In this document: in pieces, positions 51,756-61,568 of the stretch | Layout: every line of letters starts with the position of its first letter | How positions within the stretch are numbered: position 1 is the first letter of the stretch | Assembly (NCBI GenBank): GCA_003385635.1 | Contig: QQUY01000001.1 | Location: 1,775,001 to 1,839,000 of the forward strand | Direction of reading: 5' to 3' | Length of the DNA stretch: 64,000 nt | From: Acidobacteriota bacterium | GTDB taxonomy: Bacteria; Acidobacteriota; Blastocatellia; Pyrinomonadales; Pyrinomonadaceae | Made by a program: the position numbers and the translations under genes | Notes under the pieces: model-generated | Told to the model about the DNA's origin: nothing | What the model saw: only the letters and a program-made list of their open reading frames with translations | Database searches by the model: none

Positions 51756-52926
51756 GCTTCTGCCAAATTTCCGAAAGCACGCGTTTAAAGTTTCCGCCAA
51801 GAACACCTTCGATCTCATCATCAGAGTACTTTCGGCGTATCAGACCTTCTGTCAGGTCATACATTCTCTTCGGGTGATCGAGCCCCTCGATGTCGATCTT
51901 TTCCCTGAATCCGTAGCTCCCCTTGTATCCGGCACGCAGCTGTTTGTTGAGCTCCGGCGGCATCTTGTCGTAGCCGTAAAGATCGATGTCGCTTCCGACG
52001 CCAAGATGCTCTGACCCGATCAGGTGTCGAACGTGGTCGAAATGGTCAAGGCAATGCTCGATCGTAGTAGGTTCATCGACCTTTACAAACATGCGAACGC
52101 CCGTGATTCCCATAACGCCGCCGCTCTTTGCGAGAGCCTTCACAGCCTCATCGGTCTTCGTCCGTGGATGCCCTTCGACAAGCGCCCTGCAGTTCGAGTG
52201 AGTAATAAGCACCGGCTTCTTTGACAGTTCAAATGCATCAAGCGTCGTTTTGTCGCCGCAATGGGATACGTCTATCGCCATTCCGACCTTGTTCATTCGC
52301 TCGATGACCGCCAAGCCGAAATCTGAAATGCCCCCGTCGGTCCGCTCCGTCGCGCCGTTTCCTATCAGATTCCGCGAATTGTAGGTAAGCTGAGAGACCC
52401 TCTGCCCAAGCGCGTGAAAAGTATCGACATCACTCGGCCTGCGGAAATGCTGCGAGTTCTGGAGACCGAGCAGCACGCCCAGCATTCCCGAACGCTTGAC
52501 CCGATTCAGATCGCCCGGGCTGTCGATCCTGATCAGTTTGTCGTCGTGGTTTGCGATGAAACCGTTCCACATCGCGAAGAATGAAAGCGCCGTTTCGTAA
52601 GCGTTCCCGCCGCCCAGGCCGATCGCGGGGTGCATTACGTTTATCCCCGATTCCCTGAACGGCTTGAAATCCTCGTCCGTAAACGACTCTGGATCGGCCA
52701 TCCACTTGTTCCCCTTCGGAAAATCAAGTGTCAGGACGCATAGCATGTCGATCACGGTCGATCGGTTTACGAGCTCAATCGCTCTTGCCGAATACTCGGT
52801 CGCCGAGCCTGCGAAAACCCTGAAACCGCCGCGGTTTATCATCGGCGCGGCAATGATGGCGGCGCCTGCTGCGGCGATGTTCTTCAGCGCCTTTCGCCTT
52901 GTCATCCTGGACTTTTCTTCATTCAT
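51736..52926 (-). CDS. Membrane dipeptidase (M19) homologue with altered metal site
   Basis: 396 residues from the ATG at 52926. A Tat-type signal (MTRRKALKNIAAAGAAI) leads it to the periplasm. The fold is that of family M19 (renal dipeptidase): the later ligands are kept in DVSHCGDKT (His222) and ITHSNCRAL (His243), and the Asp in GVGSDIDLYGYD. The first ligand pair, usually H-x-D, reads IDMLCVL (59-65), and the bridging Glu is Gln in LLGLQNSQ (156). So the two-metal site is probably incomplete. The C-terminal end is repeat-derived. It lies 5 bp after the next hydrolase gene. Confidence 0.82.
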   Translation of the reverse strand: MNEEKSRMTRRKALKNIAAAGAAIIAAPMINRGGFRVFAGSATEYSARAIELVNRSTVIDMLCVLTLDFPKGNKWMADPESFTDEDFKPFRESGINVMHPAIGLGGGNAYETALSFFAMWNGFIANHDDKLIRIDSPGDLNRVKRSGMLGVLLGLQNSQHFRRPSDVDTFHALGQRVSQLTYNSRNLIGNGATERTDGGISDFGLAVIERMNKVGMAIDVSHCGDKTTLDAFELSKKPVLITHSNCRALVEGHPRTKTDEAVKALAKSGGVMGITGVRMFVKVDEPTTIEHCLDHFDHVRHLIGSEHLGVGSDIDLYGYDKMPPELNKQLRAGYKGSYGFREKIDIEGLDHPKRMYDLTEGLIRRKYSDDEIEGVLGGNFKRVLSEIWQKPASSEQ

Positions 52927-52931
52927 ATCCG

Positions 52932-54917
52932 TTAGTAGGTCGAGCTGATCACGAGCAGATTGGAAACGTACGCAAACCAGAGAAAACCGAAGCAGCAAAT
53001 CACGAACAAAGCAGCCCTAAGCCTGTACCAGATCGAGCATTCGATCATCCAGCAGTAGACTGCGTTAACGATCACCGCGATAGTTCCAAGTGCTCCTAAA
53101 ACTCCGAGTATCTGTACCAGATGGAACCACACATTGCCCTCGTCGCTTAGAAAATCGATGTTGGACAACGCATAGGTAACAAGGCTGACGAGACCGATAA
53201 CCAGGATCAGATCGAGAGCAAAAACGACCCAGACGCCTCGTCGCAGCCAGTTCTGCATAGTCGTGTATTCGAGCTTATAGCCGTATCGCCGGCGTACGAT
53301 CCAGGCGATCGGAGCAAGTATCAATGTCAGCGCCATAAGCCCGAGCGAGATACCCAGCACCGGAAGAAGGACGCCCGAGTTCTCAAAGAAGCCCACTCTT
53401 TTGAACACCATGAAAGGGTACTGGATTATCATCTGCATCCGCCCTTCGGCGTCCGGCTTGAATATGATCGTGTCCTTTCCATTGACGTCCCGAAACGTCA
53501 TCGGCGCGACCGCCTTGAATCGTTTTGGAGCTCCGCTCGGCTCAGTAAAGGCGTCGATGAAGATGGTTCCGTCGCCTTCACCGGTCGGCGATACGCCCGC
53601 CTCTCCAAGAACCGCCGCGACCCTCAGAAAGGAATGCTCGCTTCTACGGCTGACCATGTACTTGCCAGCGACTGCCTGAGCGTCCGCCTCGGCAGAATCC
53701 GGCGGTGAGACATCTTCCTGCTCGTACGGGAAATAGCGGTCGAGGAAGCCTTCCCAGACGATCGTCCGGCCGGAAACCTCTCCCTTTCCGCCGCTGTTGT
53801 ACGAGATAAAAAAGCCCACATTCTTTTCGGGAATCAGATGTAGATCGCTATGAAACGCTATCGTATCGCCGCCGTGCCCGATTATCCTTAGGCCGTTCCT
53901 CGATTCTTCATAAAAGCCGTGCGCCATGCCGTTAGCATTCTCATCGAGAGCAAACAGGCGGCTGTGCATCAGCTTCGTAGTTTCGGGCTTCAGGATGCTT
54001 CGCTCGCCGACGGCTCCGCCGTTCAGATGAGCGAGCATGAACTTTGCAATGTCGGTCGAGGAACTTGTGAGGCTTCCCGCCGGGAAGGGTACGACGATCT
54101 CGAACTTCACGGGTTCTTCATCCGAGGCAAGCCTGTAGCCGGTCGACATTCTCTTGGCGAGATCTTCGGGAAGCGGCTGTGCAAACGTCGAACTGCTCAT
54201 CTCCAGAGGATCGAAGATGTTCGTCTTCACATAGTCATTGAACGGCTGACCGGAAACCCGCTCGACGACATATCCCGCCAGTGCCGTTGCATAGTTCGAA
54301 TAAGCCGGCACGGTGGCGGGAGGGAAGATCCTGCTGGGGATATGCGTCTTGAGATAGCCTCCAAGATCGAGCTCAACGGCCTCGGTCTTGAAGAGGTCCT
54401 TGACCGACTCCTCGAAACCGGGAGTATGGGTCAGAATGTCCTTCATCGTGATCGGCTTTCCGAACGCTTCCGGGATCCTGAAGTCAAGATAATCGTTTAC
54501 ATCGCGGTTGAGATCGATCTTGCCCTGCTCGTGAATCTGCATAACAGCGGTCCAGGTAAACAGTTTTGAGATCGATCCGGGACGGAACAGCGTTTCTTCG
54601 GCAACGACCGGCTTTCCGCTCTTTACATCCGCAAAGCCGTAACCCTTTGCAAACAGCAGCTCACCGTCCTTTACGATAGAGACCGTGGCCCCCGCTATGT
54701 TTTCCCTTTCAAGCTGAGCGGGAAGCATCCCGTCCAGAAAAGCTTCAACATCAGCGGCCGTCATGTTGTCAGTCGGTTCGGCGCCCTCTTCCGGTTCAGC
54801 AACCTCCGTTTCGGGCAGGTCCGCGGACTCCGGAGCCGGACTTGTTTCCGGAACCTGACCGGAATGAAGCGTCAGGAGTGCGAGTAAGAGAACCACCAAC
54901 GCTGCTGATTTCTTCAT
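52932..54917 (-). CDS. Serine hydrolase (CubicO group) with C-terminal membrane helices
   Basis: 661 residues from the ATG at 54917, with a GGAGAC Shine-Dalgarno. A signal peptide (about 1-20) and a Pro/Glu-rich linker lead to the catalytic domain, with SISK at 115-118, AYSNYATALAG near 214 and GHGGDTIAFHS near 340. A beta domain covers about 410-500. The final 150 residues hold four transmembrane helices (about 520-545, 565-590, 600-625 and 630-655). The enzyme is thus fixed in the membrane with its active site in the periplasm. It is 5 bp upstream of the dipeptidase gene. Confidence 0.88.
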   Translation of the reverse strand: MKKSAALVVLLLALLTLHSGQVPETSPAPESADLPETEVAEPEEGAEPTDNMTAADVEAFLDGMLPAQLERENIAGATVSIVKDGELLFAKGYGFADVKSGKPVVAEETLFRPGSISKLFTWTAVMQIHEQGKIDLNRDVNDYLDFRIPEAFGKPITMKDILTHTPGFEESVKDLFKTEAVELDLGGYLKTHIPSRIFPPATVPAYSNYATALAGYVVERVSGQPFNDYVKTNIFDPLEMSSSTFAQPLPEDLAKRMSTGYRLASDEEPVKFEIVVPFPAGSLTSSSTDIAKFMLAHLNGGAVGERSILKPETTKLMHSRLFALDENANGMAHGFYEESRNGLRIIGHGGDTIAFHSDLHLIPEKNVGFFISYNSGGKGEVSGRTIVWEGFLDRYFPYEQEDVSPPDSAEADAQAVAGKYMVSRRSEHSFLRVAAVLGEAGVSPTGEGDGTIFIDAFTEPSGAPKRFKAVAPMTFRDVNGKDTIIFKPDAEGRMQMIIQYPFMVFKRVGFFENSGVLLPVLGISLGLMALTLILAPIAWIVRRRYGYKLEYTTMQNWLRRGVWVVFALDLILVIGLVSLVTYALSNIDFLSDEGNVWFHLVQILGVLGALGTIAVIVNAVYCWMIECSIWYRLRAALFVICCFGFLWFAYVSNLLVISSTY

Positions 54918-54952
54918 AGCTTTGTCTCCATTGTGAACGACGGCCTGCAGGA

Positions 54953-56617
54953 TCACATATCCCTGCCTGACCCGTAGATCACCTTTCCGGGTTTGGCGCC
55001 CGTATGTTTTCCTTCCTCGACGACGACCGTCCCGTTCACGATCACGTACTGAATTCCGACCGGACTCAGAAGCGGCTCGTCGTAGGTCGCCCGGTCCTGG
55101 ATCTCCTCGTAATCAAAGACGACGACATCGGCCCAGAGGCCTTCCTTTACGTATCCCCTGTCGTTGATCCGTAACCGCGTGGCGGGCCACGAAGTCATCT
55201 TTCTTATCGCTTCTTCGAGGCTGACCACTTTCTTTTCACGAACGTACCTCGCGATCAGGCGTGGGTGGTTTCCGTACGAACGCGGATGAGGAAGCCCAAG
55301 AGTATCGACCGCGCCCGGCTCCAGTGCCGCACCCGCATCGCTCCCGATGCTTGTCCAGGGGAACTTCAGAGCCGTGATAATGTCGTCCTCGCTCATCATG
55401 TGGTACAGCGCAAGGACCCGGCCGTTTCCTTGAAGCACCAGGTCGAATGCGGCGTCCGCCGGCTCCTTCTTCATCTCCCTCGCTATTTCGGCGAGGTTCA
55501 TTCCTTCAAACCGGGCGTTCTCTTCATTCTGTGCGTTTACAAGGACTATGTTCTCCCAGCCGCCCGACGCTTCGACAATGTTCCACCAACCGGGAGACCC
55601 CGTCGTTATCTCCTTCTTCAGCCGCGTTCTGATGTCCGGATCGTTCAACCGTTCGACCAGCTTTTCGACTCCGCCTTCGAACGCCCACGAGGGGATAACC
55701 GCCTCAAGGCCAGTACCCCCGGCTGTATAGAGATAAATGTTTGCAGCTACGTCAACACCCCTGGCCCTGGCAGCCTCTATCTCCCGCCCCGCTTCGCTCA
55801 TCAGCTTGCCCCATCCGGGCTGGTACGCTGCTTTCAAATGGAAGATCTCAACCGGAAGTCCGCCTTTCTCTCCTATCTCGATGGCCTCCTTGACCGCACC
55901 GACGAGGCCTTTTCCTTCGTCACGCATATGCGTCGCATAGATACCCCCGAACCTTCCGGCGACCCTCGCGAGCTCTATCAATTCCTCAGTACTGGCATAG
56001 CTCGAAGGCGGATAGATCAAGGCGGTCGTCATCCCCATCGCACCGCCTTTCATAGCCTTCTCGATGATGGCTTTCATTCGCACGAGCTCTTCAGCGTTCG
56101 GCGCTCTCGAGTCCATTCCTAGAACAGCAACCCGTGCCTGTGTGGCGCTGAAATACGAACCGAAATTGATGCTCATCCCGCTTTCGTCAAGGGCTTTGAA
56201 GTAGTTCCCGACCTCTTCGGCGGCGACCGGTGTACCGCCCTCGCCGCCGATGGCTGTCGTTACTCCCATAAAGACCTTGTTCTCCGCAAGCCCGTTCTTC
56301 GGCAATACGCTTCCCGACTGATCCATCGAATCGATCCATCCGGGGGATACGAACTTCCCAGCGGCGTCGATCTCCCGGACCCCTTTGCCGGCTACATGTC
56401 CGATCTTGACGAAACGCCCGTCCTTGATAGCGACGTCGGCATTGATCCAGGGATTTCCCGCCCCGTCCAGCACACGCCCGTTCCGTATGACGATGTCGTA
56501 ATCCTGACCATATGCCGGGATCGCCGCCGCAAAGAACAGGACGACGAGAATCGCGGCTAGCCCACGGGTGCTAATCTGCCGCGATCCGTTGTTGGTTCGC
56601 ATAACTTCCGTTTTCAT
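54953..56617 (-). CDS. N-acyl-D-amino-acid deacylase homologue, paralogue 1
   Basis: 554 residues with a signal peptide (about 18-37). The amidohydrolase fold is shown by YDIVIRNGRVLDGAGNPW near 40, THMRDEG (His230), EIFHLK (His260) and SIGSDAG (Asp427), followed by GYVKEGLWADVVVFD at the end. The first metal-binding strand, normally H-x-H after PGxID, reads PGWIDSMDQSG (92-102), so both His are absent, and the later Cys is replaced (GGEGG). Known family members remove the acyl group from N-acyl-D-amino acids. Activity here may use one metal or another substrate. A 68 percent-like paralogue follows by eye, but I did not compute identity. Confidence 0.85.
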   Translation of the reverse strand: MKTEVMRTNNGSRQISTRGLAAILVVLFFAAAIPAYGQDYDIVIRNGRVLDGAGNPWINADVAIKDGRFVKIGHVAGKGVREIDAAGKFVSPGWIDSMDQSGSVLPKNGLAENKVFMGVTTAIGGEGGTPVAAEEVGNYFKALDESGMSINFGSYFSATQARVAVLGMDSRAPNAEELVRMKAIIEKAMKGGAMGMTTALIYPPSSYASTEELIELARVAGRFGGIYATHMRDEGKGLVGAVKEAIEIGEKGGLPVEIFHLKAAYQPGWGKLMSEAGREIEAARARGVDVAANIYLYTAGGTGLEAVIPSWAFEGGVEKLVERLNDPDIRTRLKKEITTGSPGWWNIVEASGGWENIVLVNAQNEENARFEGMNLAEIAREMKKEPADAAFDLVLQGNGRVLALYHMMSEDDIITALKFPWTSIGSDAGAALEPGAVDTLGLPHPRSYGNHPRLIARYVREKKVVSLEEAIRKMTSWPATRLRINDRGYVKEGLWADVVVFDYEEIQDRATYDEPLLSPVGIQYVIVNGTVVVEEGKHTGAKPGKVIYGSGRDM

Positions 56618-56637
56618 AAATGCTTGACCGGAAAACT

Positions 56638-58299
56638 TTAATTAACTGTATTCCCTGGGCCATAGATCACCCTGCCTGCTTTGGCGCCGGTATGCCTTCC
56701 TTTCTCGATCGTGACCTCGCCGTTCACAAGAACCCAGTCGATGCCCCTCGGACGGCCGAACGGATGTTCGTAGGTGGCAGTGTCGCTGATAGTTTCCAGA
56801 TCAAAGATCACGACGTCGGCCCAAAGGCCTTCCTTGATCATTCCTCTCGACGGTATTCTCATCCTCGTCGCAGGCCAGGAGGTGAGTTTCCTGATAGCTT
56901 CCGGAAGTGAGATCAGCTTCTTTTCGCGTACATACTGCGAGATTATCCGCGGAAAGTTCCCGTACCCTCGCGGATGGCCCATTCCAACAGTCGACGGGTC
57001 CGGCATTTCGACCGAGGCTGCGGCGTCGCTCCCGAGGCTGGTCCAGGGGAACTTGAGCGCCATTTCGATATCCGATCCTGACATCATGAAATACAGAGCG
57101 GAAACCCGGCCTTCTCCCTGCAGTATCAGATCAAAAGCTGCGTCCGCGGGATCTTTGTTCCATTCCCTCGCGATCTCAGCCAGGTTCTTGTTCTCGAATC
57201 GCTCGTTATCCTTGTTGCCCGCGTAAACTAAGAGGACGTTCTCCCACCCTCCTGAGGCCTCGACTATGTTCCACCAACCGGGCGAACCCGTCTTGATCTC
57301 GCGTTTCAGGCGCTCCCTGATCTCGGGATCCTTCAGCCGCTCCATCAGCTTCTCCCGGCCCCCGTCCGCCGCCCAGGAAGGAATCACTGCCGCGAGTCCG
57401 GTCCCGCCGGCTTCGTAAAGATAGATGTTTGCCGCGATATCCAGACCTCGGGCCCGGGCGGCTTCGATCGTCTCGCCCGCTTTCTTCATCAATGTGCCCC
57501 ATCCGGGCTGATACGCGGCTTTCAAATGGAATACTTCAACCGGAACTCCCGCTTTCTCACCGATTTCGATGGCTTCTTCGATCGCCTCTATCAGTTCCTT
57601 GCCTTCGCCCCGTATGTGGCTCGAATAAAAGCCGCCGTGCTTGCCCGCGACCTTTGCCATCTCTATCAGTTCTTCTGTCTCGGCATAGCTGGCGGGTGGA
57701 TAGATCAGCGCGGTCGTGATGCCTAAAGCGCCGGCCTTCATCGCGGTCTCGACGATCCCGCGCATCCGTTCGAGTTCTTCTTCGTTCGGATCACGGTCTT
57801 CAGAGCCAAGCACTGCGACCCTTGCCTGACGCTCGGCGAAGGAGGTTCCGAAGTTCATTCCGATGCCGTCACTTTCGAGCTTTGAAAAGTATTCGGCAAG
57901 GTTTTCCGCCGGAACCGGGGTTCCGCCCTCACCGGCGATACCGGTGGTGATCCCTTGTAAAAGTTTGCTTTCTGCAAGGCCGTTTTGCGTGAGAGTGCCG
58001 CCCGATTGGTCGAGCATGTCTATAAAGCCAGGTGTAACATATCTCCCTGTGGCGTCGATCTCGCGTTTGCCTTTGCCGGGAACGACGCCGATCTTAACGA
58101 ACTTACCGTCCCTGATCGCAACGTCCGCCCTTATCCAGGGGTTTCCGGCGCCGTCAAGCACCTTGCCGTTCCGGATCACGATGTCATAAGTAGGACTGCC
58201 ATTCTGCGCCATTGCGGGAAAAGCGAAGGCGTTCGCCAGAAGTACAAGCGATAGTGAGATGGAGAGGATAGATCTGAGTCTTTGTTTAATCTTGTCCAT
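56638..58299 (-). CDS. N-acyl-D-amino-acid deacylase homologue, paralogue 2
   Basis: 553 residues with a signal peptide (about 12-31). It is a close paralogue of the gene at 54953, with the same blocks in the same order: VIRNGKVLDGAGNPW, SSHIRGEGKE, EVFHLK, LGSDAA and GMIKEGLWADVVIFD. The first His pair is also missing (PGFIDMLDQSG, 90-100), and GGEGG occurs in place of the Cys. That both copies keep the loss indicates a stable subfamily. It is 20 bp upstream of paralogue 1 and 6 bp after the next serine hydrolase. Confidence 0.85.
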   Translation of the reverse strand: MDKIKQRLRSILSISLSLVLLANAFAFPAMAQNGSPTYDIVIRNGKVLDGAGNPWIRADVAIRDGKFVKIGVVPGKGKREIDATGRYVTPGFIDMLDQSGGTLTQNGLAESKLLQGITTGIAGEGGTPVPAENLAEYFSKLESDGIGMNFGTSFAERQARVAVLGSEDRDPNEEELERMRGIVETAMKAGALGITTALIYPPASYAETEELIEMAKVAGKHGGFYSSHIRGEGKELIEAIEEAIEIGEKAGVPVEVFHLKAAYQPGWGTLMKKAGETIEAARARGLDIAANIYLYEAGGTGLAAVIPSWAADGGREKLMERLKDPEIRERLKREIKTGSPGWWNIVEASGGWENVLLVYAGNKDNERFENKNLAEIAREWNKDPADAAFDLILQGEGRVSALYFMMSGSDIEMALKFPWTSLGSDAAASVEMPDPSTVGMGHPRGYGNFPRIISQYVREKKLISLPEAIRKLTSWPATRMRIPSRGMIKEGLWADVVIFDLETISDTATYEHPFGRPRGIDWVLVNGEVTIEKGRHTGAKAGRVIYGPGNTVN

Positions 58300-58305
58300 T
58301 TCGTC

Positions 58306-59511
58306 CTAGTCTTCCTTTGCTGCAACGCTTCCCGCGGAGAGCTCGATCATAAGGTCGATCGCCCTGTCGCCGAGCTTGAAGAGGTGCGGATGCGAGCGGT
58401 TGCCGTTCGTAAGGATCGCGAATCCGAACTTCCGGTCGCGGTTCCCAAGGAGAAATGCGGTGTAACCTGACAGGCTTCCGCTGTGCGCGAAGTACTGGTC
58501 GCCGTTCCTTTCCTGCGCCCACCACGTCAGACCGAAACCCGCGGTTTCGTTACCCCAGATCCCCTCGATTGGGCCTTTGAACTGGTCGTACTGACGGGTG
58601 TGCATCATGTCCATCGTCGATTTGCTGATGATCTGCCTGCCTTTGAACATCCCGCCGTTGAGGTTCATGATCATCCAGTTCGCCTGATCGTGGATCGTCC
58701 CGTACGTTATCCCCGCCGGATAAACGGCAGCCCTGATCCTCACCGTCGGAACCTGCTTTCCGGTTTCCTGATTCACGACATAAGGGACTGCCAGGCGCTC
58801 ACCCATATCCGGCGTCGGATCGAACGCCGTGCTTGTCATCTCGAGCGGATCCCACACATTTTCCTTAATGTACTGTTTGTACGAAACGCCGGAGATCTTT
58901 TCAACAAGATAGCCGATCAGTGTGAATGCCGGATTCGAATACTCGACCTTTGTCACCGGCGGATGATCGACCTTCAGCTTTGTCCTTACATATGTATCCA
59001 GATCTACCGCCCCGCCGTTGTTCCAGACCGGTATCGCTCCGAACTCGCCGTTCAGGCCTGAAGTGTGCGTGAAGAGGTGTCGAAACGTGATCGGATTGGC
59101 GGGATCGTTCCCGGGAATCTCAAACTCGAGATGATCGCTGACGGGATCGTCCAGTTTGAATTTTCCCTCTTCCATCAGCTGAAGCAGCGCGACAGTGGAC
59201 ATAGCCTTGAAAGTGGATCCGATTAGATAGACCGAGTCGCTAGCTGCCGGGGTGCGGGCCCACAGATTGGACTCCCCGAAGGCGCCCGTCCAGATCACCT
59301 TGTCCCCTGATACAAGCGCGACGGTGCACGAAGGTATCTTGCCTTCGATCATCGCTTTTCGGATCTCGGGTTCCAGATCGTGGGCAAGCTTGTCGACCTG
59401 GATCGACTGTGCAAAACCCGGAAATGACACCGCGAAAAGTAGCGTGAAGAGAATGCCGCAAAGCGGTGAGACCAGTTTTGAAGCAGGTAAGGTTTCTTTT
59501 ATTAGCTGCAT
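58306..59511 (-). CDS. Serine hydrolase (CubicO group)
   Basis: 401 residues with a signal peptide or anchor (about 18-35). STFK at 99-102 is the SxxK motif, EYSNPAFTLIG near 196 the YxN motif, and AHSGSLSGYTAFL near 350 the third motif. It has only the catalytic domain, without the DUF3471-like tail of its relatives. The stop codon is 6 bp from the start of deacylase paralogue 2, so they are co-expressed. A D-aminopeptidase or esterase role would fit with the deacylases. Confidence 0.88.
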   Translation of the reverse strand: MQLIKETLPASKLVSPLCGILFTLLFAVSFPGFAQSIQVDKLAHDLEPEIRKAMIEGKIPSCTVALVSGDKVIWTGAFGESNLWARTPAASDSVYLIGSTFKAMSTVALLQLMEEGKFKLDDPVSDHLEFEIPGNDPANPITFRHLFTHTSGLNGEFGAIPVWNNGGAVDLDTYVRTKLKVDHPPVTKVEYSNPAFTLIGYLVEKISGVSYKQYIKENVWDPLEMTSTAFDPTPDMGERLAVPYVVNQETGKQVPTVRIRAAVYPAGITYGTIHDQANWMIMNLNGGMFKGRQIISKSTMDMMHTRQYDQFKGPIEGIWGNETAGFGLTWWAQERNGDQYFAHSGSLSGYTAFLLGNRDRKFGFAILTNGNRSHPHLFKLGDRAIDLMIELSAGSVAAKED

Positions 59512-59651
59512 AGTTCGTACGTTCGGCGTGAACCGCCATTGTCCGGTCCTTGATCGCGGATCACATCTGGAAGCTGTCTGAAGTATCCAAGATTCGTTTT
59601 CTTACAACGAGTACGGCCGAGCTTCCGCAGGACAGCGGAATGCTTTTCCCG

Positions 59652-61556
59652 TTAACGGCCTGTGCCCGTTGAAATCTCGACCGGCAGCGCAATGTGTGAG
59701 GCACTACGCGCCGATCGGTAGATCCTCTGAGTCGCCTTCTGAAAGTCGGACTCTTCCGCGAAAAAGATGTTGGGTACAAAAGTCTGCGGATTCCGGTCGA
59801 TAATCGGGAACCAGCTGCTCTGGACCTGAACCATTATCCTGTGTCCCTTTCTAAACACGTGATCGTTTGCCGGAAACGGGATCCTGTACAGTTGGACCTC
59901 GTTCGCTGGTATCGGCGCAGGCTTCTCGAAACTCTCGCGGTATCTGCCGCGGAAGACCTCCCCGGCGATCATCAGCTGATAGCCTCTCAGCTCCGGATCT
60001 GCTTCATAGTCCTCGGGATATACATCTATCAGTTTGAAGATCCAGTCGCTGTCCGTTCCGGTGGTCGAGGCAAAGATATTGGCAACGATCTGGCCCGAGA
60101 CGATAATGTCTTCCTCAAGCGGCGGCGTCAGCCAGCTGACGACATCGGGTCTGTGAGAAGCAAATCGCTGATCGTCTACAAGCCAGGTACTCCAGCCCGG
60201 ACCAAGCTTGATGGGCCTCGCCCGATACGGCACGGGATTGTCCGGGTCCGACACATAGCTGTCATAGGCGGTTCGATCGGGTGCTTGAGGACGTTCGAAC
60301 GAAAGTCCCCTCTGCTGCTGGAAATAGAGTTCCCTGTTCGCGATATTTTTCCTTGGCGGCCACGCGTCGTGCCGCTGCCACTCGTTGACGCCCGTTCTAA
60401 AGGTCAATGCCTCGGGCAGATCCGGATCGGCTTCCCCTTTCAGGTAATGGGCCAGGAACTTCGCCTGAACGTTCCGTCGATAGTAAACGGAGGTATCGCT
60501 TTCAAAATCGATCGGACCGAGCTTTCTTCCGTCCCTCCGCGACCAGCCGCCGTGATTCCAGGGGCCCACCACTAGAAAGTTCTGGTTCTTTGTGTCGTGT
60601 TCCTCAAGGAGTTCATAGATCTTGATCGGACCGTAGAAGTCTTCCTGGTCCCACCATCCTGCGACGTTCAGCGTGGGGACCGTGACCCTCTTAAGCCAGG
60701 GCGCGAAAGCCTGCCGTTTCCAGAATGCGTCGTAGTCGGGATGGTTCCTGAAGTCGTTCCAGGTCGGATACTTCCCGTGAAAGTACTTCTTGTCGACATT
60801 CGAAAGAGGCCCCAGATTCAGATACCACTCGTAGACATCGTAAGTGTCCACGATCTCAGAAGGGCTCGCCATCTCGTTCGACGTCTCCATCCGGTACGTG
60901 TACTCAAGCCCGTAACTCAGCCGGAACGCGCCGTTATGATGAAAGTCGTCGCCGATCCACATGTCGGCAGGTGAGGCTTGCGGCACCACGGCTTTCAAGG
61001 CCGGATGCGGGTCAAGCATTGCCATCACCGCGAGCCAGGCGCCGTAGCTGGTGCCCGCGATCCCGACGCGGCCGTTGCTGTCGGAGTTCTTCAAAAGCCA
61101 CTCGATCGTGTCGTAAGTGTCGGTGCTTTCGTCGATCGCCGAGCCGTCGCCGGGATCCCTGGGCTGGCGGAGCATTACAAACTGTCCTTCGGATCTGAAC
61201 CTTCCGCGTATGTCCTGCTGTACGATGATGTATTCGTACGGAACAAGGTCCGCGAGTGCCGCCTTTATCTGTTCGGGACTGAGATCTCCAATTCCGTAAG
61301 GAGTTCTGATCATCAGGATCGCGGGCTTATTGGAAGGATCGACAGGCGTGAAGACCCGTGTGAAGAGTTTCACTCCGTCACGCATCTCGACCATCGATTC
61401 ATAGCGCGTGTACTGGACATCGCCCGCATCCTGCGCAAAGACCGGAACGACGCCGGTCAGGATCGCGAAGACCGCGGTCAGTACGGCAATGGAACGGAGA
61501 TTTCGGGCTCCGGTCCGGAGAATACGTCCACTCATCATGTTTCGGCTAAAAACCAA
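59652..61556 (-). CDS. CocE/NonD-family hydrolase (X-Pro dipeptidyl-peptidase S15 type)
   Basis: 634 residues. The start at a TTG (61556) is supported by a GGGAG Shine-Dalgarno 6 nt upstream that lies next to the stop codon of the tricorn-like gene; an ATG at 61538 is the alternative. A signal peptide (about 20-42) is followed by the alpha/beta-hydrolase domain with the nucleophile elbow GTSYGA (Ser170) and RFRSEGQFVM before it. The C-terminal jelly-roll domain (about 440-600, LTPPLEEDIIVSGQIVANIF) completes the S15/CocE layout. It should cut acyl, ester or X-Pro bonds; the substrate is unknown. Confidence 0.9.
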   Translation of the reverse strand: MVFSRNMMSGRILRTGARNLRSIAVLTAVFAILTGVVPVFAQDAGDVQYTRYESMVEMRDGVKLFTRVFTPVDPSNKPAILMIRTPYGIGDLSPEQIKAALADLVPYEYIIVQQDIRGRFRSEGQFVMLRQPRDPGDGSAIDESTDTYDTIEWLLKNSDSNGRVGIAGTSYGAWLAVMAMLDPHPALKAVVPQASPADMWIGDDFHHNGAFRLSYGLEYTYRMETSNEMASPSEIVDTYDVYEWYLNLGPLSNVDKKYFHGKYPTWNDFRNHPDYDAFWKRQAFAPWLKRVTVPTLNVAGWWDQEDFYGPIKIYELLEEHDTKNQNFLVVGPWNHGGWSRRDGRKLGPIDFESDTSVYYRRNVQAKFLAHYLKGEADPDLPEALTFRTGVNEWQRHDAWPPRKNIANRELYFQQQRGLSFERPQAPDRTAYDSYVSDPDNPVPYRARPIKLGPGWSTWLVDDQRFASHRPDVVSWLTPPLEEDIIVSGQIVANIFASTTGTDSDWIFKLIDVYPEDYEADPELRGYQLMIAGEVFRGRYRESFEKPAPIPANEVQLYRIPFPANDHVFRKGHRIMVQVQSSWFPIIDRNPQTFVPNIFFAEESDFQKATQRIYRSARSASHIALPVEISTGTGR

Positions 61557-61568
61557 TACAAACTCCCG

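Noticed and set aside
59545..59562. Single copy of the 14-bp word (GGTCCTTGATCGC) after a hydrolase gene.
   Set aside because: One copy alone may be chance, so it was not annotated as a repeat.
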